A DNA stretch of 64,000 nt from Isochrysis galbana (Eukaryota > Haptophyta > Isochrysidales > Isochrysidaceae): positions 6,206,148 through 6,270,147 of the forward strand of contig CM030931.1 in the NCBI GenBank assembly GCA_018136815.1. The letters run 5' to 3'. Both the position numbers and the translations under genes were made by a program. Below the pieces are notes generated by a model. That model was not told the DNA's origin. It was given only the letters and a program-made list of their open reading frames with translations, and did no database searches. This document shows positions 35,801 through 43,577 of the stretch, piece after piece; position 1 is the stretch's first letter; the number at the start of each line of letters is the position of its first letter.

Positions 35801-36541
35801 ATGGGAGCACACACTACAAACTACACAGATGACAGGTCTATGGCACGTGCTGAGGCCGATGTCGCAGCAGATGTGAGCAAGATGCGGTATACCCAGCGCA
35901 TTCGCTGCGTCTGCTCCGGTGAGATCCCGCTTGAGTTACCGCTCCATCTGCACGCACATCCCAGATCCCGTTCTGCACACTGCGACGCTGGTACGCTCCC
36001 TGCACTGAAAAGGCTGCAAAGCGCACATGGTGGTCGACAGCAACATCTCCGGGTGGCAGCTGTCGTAGATGCGGATCACTTTGGCGAGGCCATCAGCGAG
36101 CATCTTCTTCGCCCCGGCGCTGGGCATCGGACTGGCGGGGACGATGGGGGGATAATACGGCACAGCAATCACAGCCGCATACTGACACCCGAAGAAGGCG
36201 ACCAGGAAGTCTAGGCCGGGCGGGTAGATGAGCATGACGCGTGCAGCGTCTGAGACGCCCCAGGGCCTTCGAAGCGCGAGGCAGACCGCCTTTGCGCGCC
36301 TCGACACGTCGAGATAGCTCCACGCCACGTCTTGGGCGCACTGAGCGGTTGCGTGCCAAGTGTAGAGCCTCTCATGCTGTTTGCTCTGGACGTTTGCCTC
36401 AAAATAGGCAATGAGGCTCTGCTGCAGCTTGTGAGGCTCGTCAGCTACCTGCCCCGACTCGTCGCCGGCTCGCGCTGCCACAGTCGCCGCGCGCACTGCG
36501 AGTGGCTCGGCGTCGCCGATCGCGCGCGAGGAAGGAGCCAT
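8866..36541 (-). CDS. Giant AT-less modular type I polyketide synthase with olefin-synthase-like ends
   Basis: One gene of about 27.7 kb encodes about 9,100 residues if a one-base deletion near 24116 is set aside. The ATG at 36541 opens MAPSSRAIGD; upstream is a purine-rich tract. One intron lies within about 35770-36010, with uncertain borders. Donor GT at 35939-35938 and acceptor AG at 35774-35773 keep the frame. The stop is TAG at 8866. The order is FAAL, ACP x3, (KS-DH-ER-KR-ACP) x4, KS-KR-ACP, sulfotransferase, thioesterase. There is no acyltransferase in any module, so malonyl loading must be supplied in trans. All KS domains keep the Cys and two His (DTACSA, EAHGTGT, KAN.GH). DH, ER, KR and ACP motifs are also intact. 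FAAL start plus ACP-ST-TE end matches cyanobacterial olefin synthase, and the end also matches CurM, so a long-chain terminal alkene is the inferred product. Modules 1-4 are nearly identical in DNA sequence. Confidence 0.9.
8869..9665 (-). other. PKS terminal domain: thioesterase (TE)
   Basis: An alpha/beta hydrolase domain forms the C-terminus. It opens with PPVVCIHDFTGLLWGF and has the nucleophile elbow in LVAYSLGCRIAYW (9405-9440, AYSLG in place of GxSxG). An acidic residue follows in LVLLDGPACG, and the C-terminal His is in AGDHFSFI (8935-8960). It resembles the TE of PKS/NRPS chains. After an ST domain, the known chemistry is hydrolysis followed by decarboxylation and sulfate loss, giving a terminal double bond. 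Confidence 0.85.
9690..10575 (-). other. PKS terminal domain: sulfotransferase (ST)
   Basis: A PAPS-dependent sulfotransferase domain lies directly after the last ACP. The 5'-phosphosulfate loop reads LFVLSSPRSGSSLLQLCL (10505-10565) and the 3'-phosphate binding motif reads YIHLIRHPYACISSG (10140-10195). In CurM and cyanobacterial Ols, the equivalent domain sulfates the beta-hydroxyl of the ACP-bound chain so that it can leave during decarboxylation. The same role is inferred here from domain order and neighbours. Confidence 0.85.
10730..13835 (-). other. PKS terminal module: KS-KR-ACP
   Basis: KS5 (about 12560-13835) has DTACSAALVAN, EAHGTGTALGDPIEAR and KANAGHAEPAAG. It is followed by a KR structural half (VTFEAKWVVS onward, 11780-12450) and a catalytic KR (11180-11760) with SGGLGGLG, GVLRDLLL, YSSVAS and NYAGAN. 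No DH or ER motif is present, so the product should stay a beta-hydroxyacyl chain. The Asp in GVLRD predicts B-type reduction. ACP5 (10730-10930) has PLMEAGVDSMAALELRNR. A beta-hydroxyacyl-ACP is exactly the substrate the next domain needs. Confidence 0.88.
13915..18740 (-). other. PKS module 4: KS-DH-ER-KR-ACP
   Basis: KS4 lies at about 17360-18640 (Cys codon region 18094-18135), DH4 at 16470-17260 and ER4 at 15000-15870 (nucleotide-binding loop near 15443-15481). KR4 is at 14370-14910 and ACP4 at 13915-14125. Only about 45 residues separate the KS end (FGYSGTIVHA) from the DH start, far too few for an acyltransferase. One base differs from the other copies at 14665 (T instead of C on the plus strand). 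Confidence 0.9.
18745..23570 (-). other. PKS module 3: KS-DH-ER-KR-ACP
   Basis: KS3 lies at about 22190-23470, DH3 at 21300-22090, ER3 at 19830-20700, KR3 at 19200-19740 and ACP3 at 18745-18955. Motifs are the same as in module 4: DTACSA, EAHGTGTELGD and KANVGHAEPAAG in KS; HVVQGRVVFP and HPADLDGG in DH; AGAGGVGLAA in ER; TGGTGGLG, GVLSDGLL and NYAAAN in KR; GLDSLGAVEL in ACP. An Asp at the third position of the KR 'LDD' motif suggests B-type stereochemistry, although the later DH and ER steps erase it. Confidence 0.9.
23575..28395 (-). other. PKS module 2: KS-DH-ER-KR-ACP, with a one-base deletion in KR
   Basis: KS2 lies at about 27020-28300, DH2 at 26130-26920, ER2 at 24660-25530, KR2 at 24030-24570 and ACP2 at 23575-23785. 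It is virtually identical to modules 3 and 4, except for one missing C in the KR active-site coding region (NYAAAN) at about 24116. This shifts the frame and would end translation near 23970. The upstream part alone stops inside KR2 and the downstream part has no start, so a sequencing or assembly error is the simplest reading. Confidence 0.85.
24115..24118 (-). other. Single-base deletion (frameshift) in KR2
   Basis: The plus-strand string here is 'tgttggcgcggcg', where the three other copies read 'tgttggccgcggcg'. The lost base lies in the codons for the KR catalytic Tyr-to-Asn segment. It splits an otherwise continuous reading frame of the synthase. A read-level check at this site would decide between error and a real lesion. 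Confidence 0.9.
28404..33120 (-). other. PKS module 1: KS-DH-ER-KR-ACP (KS diverged)
   Basis: KS1 (about 31840-33120) has DTACSAALAAN, EAHGTGTALGDPIE and KANCGHTEPAAG but differs clearly from KS2-4. It is the KS that would accept the FAAL-loaded acyl chain. DH1 (30960-31760) has H-x3-G-x4-P (HMIKGRIVFP) and HPADLDGGLQ; from about 31290 downward it becomes identical to the other modules. ER1 (29490-30360) has AGAGGVGLAA. KR1 (28860-29400) has TGGTGGLG and the Ser/Tyr/Asn set (FSSIAS, NYAAAN). ACP1 (28404-28614) has EAGLDSLGAVEL. A full reductive loop predicts a saturated two-carbon extension. Confidence 0.85.
33150..33935 (-). other. PKS loading region: three tandem acyl carrier proteins
   Basis: Three ACPs follow the FAAL, at about 33715-33935, 33420-33640 and 33150-33360. 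Each carries the phosphopantetheine serine in PLMEAGFDSASA, where the usual DSL is replaced by DSA, followed by ETL.FD.PTLR.MA. They are similar to one another, suggesting local duplication. Tandem ACPs are known to raise flux in polyunsaturated-fatty-acid synthases and some trans-AT synthases; that role here is inference. Confidence 0.85.
34200..36541 (-). other. PKS loading region: fatty acyl-AMP ligase (FAAL)
   Basis: The N-terminal adenylate-forming domain activates a free fatty acid as acyl-AMP and passes it to the following ACPs. Visible are the P-loop-like LQFTSGSTGHPKGV (35518-35556), YHDMGIIGG, CSYGLAE, GEIWVSGKSVARGYW, SGDLGF, VVGRIKDVLTMRGR and a C-terminal TTSGKLQRRKCREAY. The pattern fits FAAL rather than CoA ligase. 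A Ser/Pro-rich linker of about 100 residues separates it from the ACPs. The intron falls between the N-terminal part (VIRIYDSCHPEMLLSTT) and LKWLSS. Confidence 0.85.
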
Positions 36542-36599
36542 CCGCGCCCGAGGGGGGCGGGGGAGGCGCAAAAGCAAAGTGGGGGAGGGCCTCCTCCCC

Positions 36600-36960
36600 G
36601 CCACCGCCTCCTCCCCCTCTCTTCTCTCCTCTCTCCCTCCCCCTCTCCCCTCTCTTTCCCTGCCTCCCTCCCTCCCTCCCTCCCTCTTCCTCTCCCTCTC
36701 CCTCTCCCCCCGCTCTCTCTCTCCCCCCTCTCTCAGCTCCTCCCCCTTCTTGGTAATCTTTCTTTCTAATGCCTCTGTCTCTCCCTTCCCTCTGTCCCCT
36801 CTCTCTCTCCTTCTCGGCCCCCACAAGAAGAGAGAGAGAGGCTCGGCTCGCGAGATCCTCGCCTCGCCCCCCGGCCCCCTCCTTCCCTCCCCAAACAGCC
36901 AAACAGCCCCCCCCTCCCCTCCTCCCCCCCCCGCCCCCCCCCCCCCCCGCCACGCCCTCG
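36600..36960 (-). promoter_or_regulatory. Purine/pyrimidine tract upstream of the PKS start codon
   Basis: About 360 bp are C/T-rich on the plus strand (G/A-rich on the transcribed sense strand). They begin about 60 bp before the PKS ATG and end in long C runs at 36907-36949. The position matches the tracts before other genes here, so it probably belongs to the promoter or 5' untranslated region. The open frame through it, upstream of the ATG, is low complexity and is not taken as protein. Confidence 0.45.
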
Positions 36961-36969
36961 CTCCCCGCA

Positions 36970-38899
36970 CACAAGAACGGCAAGAAGAGAAGAGGGGCTG
37001 CGTCAGAGATTTATTGTTGTGTTAGTATAACCTTAGTGCTGCGGGACCCTTCGACGGCAACGGAGCCCCTACCCCGCGATGGGGGTGTGCGCGGTTGGCG
37101 CATGGCTCGTCCGGTGTATGTGGCTAGGAATGCTAGCTAACAAGATGTCATACGACGCTATAAGTTCTAACATGGTACCCCCGCCGAGAGGTCACCGCAA
37201 TCTCCATGACACCAGCGCGCGTCGACGCTCAAGGGTGCAACACATCATCGAATGGACTCGACGAATTCGATGAAAATTTTTCCTTCGAATTTGTGGCTGC
37301 CGAGCGGGCCACACGTTCCCACAACTGGTGGGACCTGGACAATAGGGTCAGTCTACACAAATTCTTCAGTGGTGGCCGATGCCAGATCCGGAAGCATTCA
37401 CCAGTTCAAGGGTGGGAAGGACACTTTACCACATACCACATCGAATCACTCCAAGCACCCCTCAGCTCTTACTTCTACGGCTGTGGGGGTCGTGCGACGA
37501 AAGCAACGGCCGTCCGCTCTGCACCACGGCGCCGGGCAGGACAATCCTCGTCGAATCCCCCCGGACGCCATCACGCGGAAAGCGGAAAGGTCATCCCGGG
37601 TCGGCATGGTCTCCACAACTCGCTCAGCACGAGCAGGAAGACTGCCATTGCCATTGCTATGAGGAAGATTCGATCTCGACGGTTCAAGATACGATCTCCC
37701 CCTCGCATATCTGCCCGTCTTCACCGCTTGTATCGTGGCAGAAAACTGCCTGCCTGGCTTCTCTGTCCCACGCTGCTGGCGATTTCCAGGAATCGCATAT
37801 CGTCCCCCGCGCGGGGAAAACGCCGCGGGGCACCGTCGGGAAGCTGCAATTCCCCCCCGGCGCGGGGAGACCGCCAAGAGGCCCGCCCACGCACCAGGAA
37901 GCCAAGTTGTTCCGTCATACCGTCATATGACACTTGCCATGGAAAGGTCGTTTGCCTTCGTATTTGGTACCCCTCGTTTCCAAATACGCGATGCACCGGC
38001 ACGAAAAAAAATCTTATAGTATTTGAATTTGAGCAAAGGCACCCACCTCACAGTGCTCAACCATGTCTATAAATGGAATGGCGGCTGATGATGTAGTACT
38101 CAAGCGATTGCAATGGATCATAAGAAAGAACTTATAAACCCGCCATCATGATAAAAATCTTCTTACTCAGTACTTAGAATCGGATGCTGCATGCTGCTGC
38201 TCGATGACTAACCATTTCAAGCTCTCACAGCGGCACCCCTGGAGCGTCTCCACATGGCGCCGCCCCCACTCCACGGCGGTGTGACACTCGTCATCGCCGT
38301 CGTCGCCGCCGCCGCCGCCATCGTTGCTGCACATCAGCTTGGCGGCCATTGGGGGGGGGGGGGCTCGGGGCTCGGAGCTGGGAGCGCCGGTATTTCCCGC
38401 GCCCAAGCTTGTACTAGTAAAACTAGTTGAATTGTAGCCTCTAGTCTTGTCATATGACACTCAGTATCAGGTCTAGAGCAACTAATACTGAGATATCATA
38501 TATGATATCATATATATATATGACAGAACAACCTGGCCAGGAAGAAGAACCGCCGAGCGTTCCCCGCGCGGGGGGAAATATCTTCCGCAAGAAAAGGGCT
38601 CCGGAGACGACTCCGCCCGCCGTTCTCCGCGCGGGGGGAAAGCCGATGAGGCCTCCCTCCGCTCGCCCCACCTCGCGAGAGGGGGGGGGGGGGCGTGGGG
38701 GAAGCCCTCCGCTGGGCGCTCGCGGACGGACGAACTGCTGGCCTCTCCCCCCCCCCCCCCGCGCGGGGGGGCGGCCGAACGGTGCAGCAGCGAATCACAG
38801 TCGCCCCAGGTGAACGCGAAGCTTTCACTATTCACCCAAACACCTCCCGTTCTTCTATTATGACGACTGGGAATTCTACTTCGTCCCTGCTGGCACGGC
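36970..38899. other. Intergenic DNA with GC-palindrome repeats, no supported gene
   Basis: Between about 37250 and 37930, three overlapping plus-strand frames of 136-288 codons are open, but none has a recognisable domain. A 'gtataaccttagt.ctgcgggac' word at 37025-37048 recurs inverted at about 57550-57573. Blocks with the palindrome CCCCGCGCGGGG or close variants occur near 37806, 37860, 38560, 38627 and 38759. They are set in matching flanks that are inverted between 37790-37930 and 38505-38780. An ATATAT-rich stretch lies at 38498-38521. Confidence 0.4.
38167..38349 (-). CDS. Possible 60-residue protein of unknown function
   Basis: From ATG 38349 the minus strand reads MAAKLMCSNDGGGGGDDGDD, then a Cys-containing, helix-prone C-terminal half (AVEWGRRHVETLQGCRCES), and a stop at 38167. 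The sense strand carries a GGC/GAC repeat that explains the Gly/Asp run. I recognise no family. It may be a small gene or a chance frame next to repeats. Confidence 0.2.
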   Translation of the reverse strand: MAAKLMCSNDGGGGGDDGDDECHTAVEWGRRHVETLQGCRCESLKWLVIEQQHAASDSKY

Positions 38900-38916
38900 T
38901 GGTCACTCCCTTGTTC

Positions 38917-39665
38917 AACGAAGTTTATACTTGGTTGACACATGGGGGGGCACGAGCCCCCCCCTCTCTCCACTCCTCCCCTGCCATGGGGGAGGAACCA
39001 CCCATCCTCCTGGCATGCCTGATGGCTTGCCAGGAGGCCACTGCCCTACTGACCCACTCTCTCCCTGGCAGGCTCGCCTGCCTCGCGCGTCCTGGCCTGT
39101 CGTGGCCAGCCCATCGCTCCAACCCCCCCTCCCCCCCTGGTCGACAGGCAGACAGGTGCAGATTGGGGGCCCCAGAGGCTCAGGAGCGCCAGCGAGGGAG
39201 AGGCAGGGGAGGCCAGGGCCCAGCCCCAGCCTCCTCTGCCCCCAGAGCTGGCCTCCAGGAGCCTCCAGGGCTCGCCAGGGGCAGCTGCAGGCCTGCCGCA
39301 GGCGCGCCATCGCGCGTGCCTGCAGGAGAGGGGAGAGAGAGCGCGGAGAAGGGGGTGGGCGGAGCGAGAGCTCCGCCCACCGGAAAATAGGCAAGTCCCG
39401 CACCTGTTTACAGGATAAGTCGGGGCTGAGACCGCCGCCCACTCGGAGACACAGGAGGAAGGAGGGGAATGATCACCGGGGGGAGGCGCGGGCCACCGGA
39501 CCATATCTAAGCCCTTCACCTCTATCCCCCTAGTAGTGCACGGGGGGAGTCGCCTTATGGCGGGGGGAGAAGGGCCGGGGGAGTGGGGGTGTAGAAAGTT
39601 TCCCTACGTGAGTAGAAAGTAGAGGGTCCACGGCCGCGTGTGCGGTGAGACTATTAAAAGGTTTA
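38917..39665 (-). mobile_element. SINE-like retroposed element (family A) with 17-bp target-site duplication
   Basis: The same 17 bases, 'tggtcactcccttgttc', occur at 38900-38916 and 39666-39682, exactly bracketing a 749-bp insert. The insert is in minus orientation: its family 3' end ('aaccaagtataaactt') touches the left duplication. It shares long blocks with copies at 7262-7392 and 8130-8725. Target duplications of this length are typical of target-primed reverse transcription. It has no coding capacity, so it would rely on a LINE for movement. Confidence 0.75.
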
Positions 39666-39682
39666 TGGTCACTCCCTTGTTC

Positions 39683-40419
39683 CAGATGCGATCTGGTGCC
39701 ATCTCCACCGCACGAGGAACCGAAAGCGCCGAGGCCTCCTAGTGTGCCAGATTCAAACCTTAAAAAGCGAAAAAAGGGCCTTCAAAAGGGGGTGCGCAGC
39801 GACGCGCACTGACCTGGGAGAGAGGTCACTTCGTAGAGATCAAACAATACACATACTTATATGTTATATGAAATTCCTATTGTCTACAGTGACACGTGAC
39901 ACCATAATGCCGCGCGCGAAGCGAGATTATTGAAAGATTTTCTTTCGCTCTCACTGCCGCACTCAGCCGCGGCAGTGCCAATCCTAGAGCACTAGCTAGG
40001 TGAATTTAGCGCAGGCATAAGCGCAACAGCAAATAAAGGGGGCGGGCCGAGGCTCAACGCAAAAAAATCCGGAGCACCGCATCCTCTCATCGATGAGCGC
40101 ACGGCTACGACACACGATACTAGAGGACTATAAGTAACATCATTATAGCGCTTAGCGCTTTCTTCTCCTGCCCTCTCGACGACTCCTCTATGCTTCGGTG
40201 CGCGAGAACGGTGCCACGAAACACGAGAGCGACATTCACCACATGATCAACATGTAAACTGCTTGAAGATTCAAATGACCGCAAGACCGCTTGCTCAGTC
40301 TGTGCCCTCAACCCCACCACAAAGCCGTCCACGAATTCCATCGCTGCCAGCAACTACCAGTATGGTGCCTTAGCGCGCCTCGAGGTGCGACCGCCATTAT
40401 CCCCCGCTCTCGTAATCCA
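39683..40419. other. Intergenic DNA downstream of the transportin gene
   Basis: No gene seen. It contains an AT-rich part at about 39840-39900 and a sequence with small inverted words (cgctctcactgccgcactcagccgcggcagtg near 39947-39978). The 3' end of the convergent importin transcript probably lies here. Confidence 0.35.
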
Positions 40420-43308
40420 TTATAGAAGCCGCCTGCGTCGGCAAGCGGAGCTGAATGCCTCCACAGCATGATCGAAAGACTTGTCACTTGTCCCACGATC
40501 GTCCCGAATTAGAGCTTCTGGACTGTAAATGGCCTGCAGGAGATTGGACCCGTCCATGTGGCCGTCGATCGGCAGTCCTTTCACAGCGTTCTCGGTCCAC
40601 TCGCGTGTGGTGCGAACATCCACAGTCACGAGGGCTTTGAGAATGGGCGAGAGAAAGCGCACTCTTGTGTGCGGTACGAGGCCGGCAATTGCCACAATTA
40701 ATGCCTGGGCTAATTGTGACCCATTTGCCATAAGCAACGCTTCGAGAGCCGAATATGAAGCCGCCGTGATAGGGGCGCGGATGCCGTTATGTCGAATTTG
40801 CAATAACGTCTCGAAAAAGCCAACAACAGCGCGGTGGGCCTCTCGATGTTGAATATGCAGGCCCGCACAACCACATTGGAAAGCGGTGAGCACCAGGTCG
40901 GTCTCAAGAAGCAGTGATGGCTGCCGCATCAGCACGGTAGAGCAAAGTTCGAAGTAGTCATCAACGACGTCGGGATTATCCGGTATTGAAGTGGGCGTCA
41001 AAGATAGCAGGCGGAAAGTTGCCAGGCTCATCCGTTGAAAAGCCTCGCTGAAGACACGAAGGAGTTCAGGAGAGTCGTAGTAGCCCTTCAGACACACGTT
41101 GTTCACGTACAAAAAGCATGAATGAGGCTGTTGTTCAAACCACGCGGTCACCTGTGGAAGTAGGCGTGGCACTAAGAACTTGAAATCCCCCCGAAACGGT
41201 CCTTGCGCCGTGTTCCGCGACGTATGCTTGTAACAACGGCACAACTTCTCCATAACTTTCGAGTCGGCGCCATGGCGGGCAAAAACCGAGTCTAGCACGC
41301 CCCAAAGCTGCTGGAGTAGCTGCACCGCTGGATGGTGTGCATCTTGGAGATTGGGGTCACGGGCGATGTCATCCACTGACGGAGCTGCGAATGGCGATAC
41401 CTTACCAAGGAGTGCACAGATTTGCTCAAGCAACGCCGACACATCACCACTGCTACCGCCCGCATCGCCCGTCTTGTCCAGTGCAGCCTGAAGTCGCACC
41501 ACGAGTGGTTGCGAGATCGCTTGCATCGCGGGTAGGATCTGTGTCACAGGCATCTGGGACACGACAAACGAGAGCGCGGTGATCAGGTCCACCCGGTCAG
41601 CCGTGTGGAGATCCAATGCCAACGTCCCGTGATACATTTGCAAAAGCTGCGTCATCGTGGCTTCCTGGGCGAGGTGCTCAGCACATGCGTCACAAAGGTG
41701 CTTCATCGCCTGCGACGCCGCAGCTGCACTCTTGTCGGAAGAGAGGCCTTGTGTCACAAACGTCAGCATCTGGGGCAACATGTCCGGGTGACGAGAGAGC
41801 CAGTTCGCATACGTGCCAACCGTGCGGATGGCAGTGTTCGAGAGCTCCCCGACAGCGGGAAGAGTTGGCAACAGCTGCATGAGGTTGTAGACGACCTCGG
41901 CAGTGAAGAAGGCGGGCTCGCTAGAGTTTATCATTTGACGTGCGCAGAAAACGCATGCTTCAACGTTGCGCCAAAGGCCTTGCGGATCAGATGCAAACGC
42001 AGGAAGGCGAATTGTCAACGCATCGTATGTTTCTTGGATACAGTTCTTTGATGTTAGCACCTTACAAGCATCGGTGAGCACGTCGCCGACAGCGTAGCGG
42101 AAGCGGCGAAAGTCGTCCCGCTGGTCTGCGTGCCAACTATCTGAATCGTTCGGGTACTCGGCCAGGCCACGCAAGGCTTGCAGCAGCTGCATGAAGCACG
42201 GAGCAAAGCGATTTCTCGCTTCCACTCGCTGAGCATCCACAAGAGTTCGCCCACCGCCTGCGATCTCCTCGGAAAGCATGTACCAGAAGTTGAAGGTGAT
42301 TTCTGCGATTTCTGGTTCTGGATGGGCAGCTCCGCGGAGGATCGCTCCAGCCAAGTTGACTGCCCATTCAGGCTGCTGCGAGATCAAAAGCTGTAGGTAC
42401 TGCTCGCCCGTCTCTGTAAAAAGCCGGCAAAGTGCCCTCGCCTTATCCTCGTCTTCCGCCTGCACCGCCACATCATAGTGTTGGACTAGACCCAAAACAT
42501 GAGGTACTATACCAGCTACAAGCATGGCATGTGCTTCTGTGTGATGCGTGAAGTGGACCAGGTCGACCAGCATATCGACAGCCTCATCGAAGAGCTTCTC
42601 ATCGGAGATGGCACCAAATGCGAAGGCCAACAATGGCGATGTCATCAGTGTTTCCACAGGCACAAGGTGCCCTTTCAGCCATGAAGCTAAGCACCGCAAA
42701 GCGGCTTGCATGAGGGGTCGCGATGCATGGCATTGGTCGTGGACCATGGCCAGCAGCGCGAGCACTTGGGGCCCACAGCTCTGAAGCCCAGCACGAAAGT
42801 CCTCCCGGCGTCGAGTCATCACCCCCACTTTGAAGTTCTCTGCTTCCTCTGGGAGCACTGTTAGCAGCTCGAGCAGGCACGGAAGCTTAGCGGCAGCCTC
42901 CCCATTTGGCGTCGTAAAGCGGTCTATCAAATCCGATACGACTGATGACCACGCCTCCATATGCAGGGCGAGCGTCGCGATCGCGAGGCACAGTTGTGTG
43001 AGGACTGGCTGTGGCCCTCCACCAAATCTCACCACATGAGCTAGCAGCGAGTCACGGAGCGCCACATGCGAGTCAGAGGGCAGCTCTGCCCAGTCGTACT
43101 GGATCTTCGCACGCATCGTCTGAGCGGCAAACACATGGGCCGAGCTGTTGCCCACCTGGTCTGCTGTCATGGACAGCAGCTGGTCAGCGACTGTCCATGC
43201 CTCGGTGGTGCTCTGAAAGTGTTCTAGCCAGTGATTCGCATCGCGGATCTGCTCGGTCTGTGCCTGCGGGTTCTGAAGTATTGCAAATGCCTGCTTCACG
43301 TTCTCCAT
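40420..43308 (-). CDS. TNPO3: Transportin-3 / Mtr10-like nuclear import receptor
   Basis: A 962-residue intronless importin-beta family protein. Transportin-3 carries SR-rich splicing factors into the nucleus, and yeast Mtr10 carries Npl3. The N-terminus (HWLEHFQSTTEAWTVADQLL, FAAQTMRAKIQYDWAELPSD, LRDSLLAHVVRF) is typical of this family. So are LLELLTVLPEE, ITFNFWYMLSEE, FRYAVGDVLTDACK, CSCFLYVNNV-like HSCFLYVNNVCL and NPDVVDDYFELCSTVLMR. The C-terminus has a W..NAVKGLP motif. Length fits the family (about 920-960). ATG 43308 is chosen because the frame upstream is translated simple sequence. A G-rich tract (43388-43452) lies just upstream. Confidence 0.88.
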   Translation of the reverse strand: MENVKQAFAILQNPQAQTEQIRDANHWLEHFQSTTEAWTVADQLLSMTADQVGNSSAHVFAAQTMRAKIQYDWAELPSDSHVALRDSLLAHVVRFGGGPQPVLTQLCLAIATLALHMEAWSSVVSDLIDRFTTPNGEAAAKLPCLLELLTVLPEEAENFKVGVMTRRREDFRAGLQSCGPQVLALLAMVHDQCHASRPLMQAALRCLASWLKGHLVPVETLMTSPLLAFAFGAISDEKLFDEAVDMLVDLVHFTHHTEAHAMLVAGIVPHVLGLVQHYDVAVQAEDEDKARALCRLFTETGEQYLQLLISQQPEWAVNLAGAILRGAAHPEPEIAEITFNFWYMLSEEIAGGGRTLVDAQRVEARNRFAPCFMQLLQALRGLAEYPNDSDSWHADQRDDFRRFRYAVGDVLTDACKVLTSKNCIQETYDALTIRLPAFASDPQGLWRNVEACVFCARQMINSSEPAFFTAEVVYNLMQLLPTLPAVGELSNTAIRTVGTYANWLSRHPDMLPQMLTFVTQGLSSDKSAAAASQAMKHLCDACAEHLAQEATMTQLLQMYHGTLALDLHTADRVDLITALSFVVSQMPVTQILPAMQAISQPLVVRLQAALDKTGDAGGSSGDVSALLEQICALLGKVSPFAAPSVDDIARDPNLQDAHHPAVQLLQQLWGVLDSVFARHGADSKVMEKLCRCYKHTSRNTAQGPFRGDFKFLVPRLLPQVTAWFEQQPHSCFLYVNNVCLKGYYDSPELLRVFSEAFQRMSLATFRLLSLTPTSIPDNPDVVDDYFELCSTVLMRQPSLLLETDLVLTAFQCGCAGLHIQHREAHRAVVGFFETLLQIRHNGIRAPITAASYSALEALLMANGSQLAQALIVAIAGLVPHTRVRFLSPILKALVTVDVRTTREWTENAVKGLPIDGHMDGSNLLQAIYSPEALIRDDRGTSDKSFDHAVEAFSSACRRRRLL

Positions 43309-43577
43309 CTGCGAGTGGGCGAGCGCCGACTGCCGGCCGCCGGCGGCGCGCAGCGGGCGAGGCACCAGAGCGCGCCGGCGACGAGTGGGGGGGGGGGGGG
43401 GAAGGGGGGAAGAGAGGGCGGAGGCAGGAGGGAGGGAGGGAGGGAGGGGACAGACAGGAAGCAGAAACATTTCGCTATTGACTCTTTAAAGTTTATCCCT
43501 ATTTTGAGTCGGTGTTTTTTTGTTCGAGTAGAGCGCGTGGGGCAGCCGTAGGTAGGCAGGCCCATACCGTCTAGTCT

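Noticed and set aside
8866-35810. Reading the PKS as two separate genes (about 5,079 and 3,946 residues) that overlap at 23970-24105
   Set aside because: The break falls inside a KR catalytic motif and is explained by one missing base relative to three other copies. The downstream part has no start region or loading domain.
36542-36970. Extension of the PKS protein upstream of ATG 36541 into an Arg/Glu/Gly-rich sequence
   Set aside because: This is translated purine-rich simple sequence. The FAAL homology begins after ATG 36541.
37206-38072. A 288-codon open frame and two overlapping frames
   Set aside because: Three frames are open over the same DNA, composition is repeat-like at the 3' end, and no domain is recognisable.
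37790-38780. A CRISPR-like array of CCCCGCGCGGGG repeats
   Set aside because: Spacing is irregular, units are only about 12 bp, no cas genes are present, and the DNA is eukaryotic.
43311-43470. A 54-residue N-terminal extension of the transportin
   Set aside because: It reads through a Pro/Leu-rich simple tract, and the conserved N-terminus of the family begins near ATG 43308.
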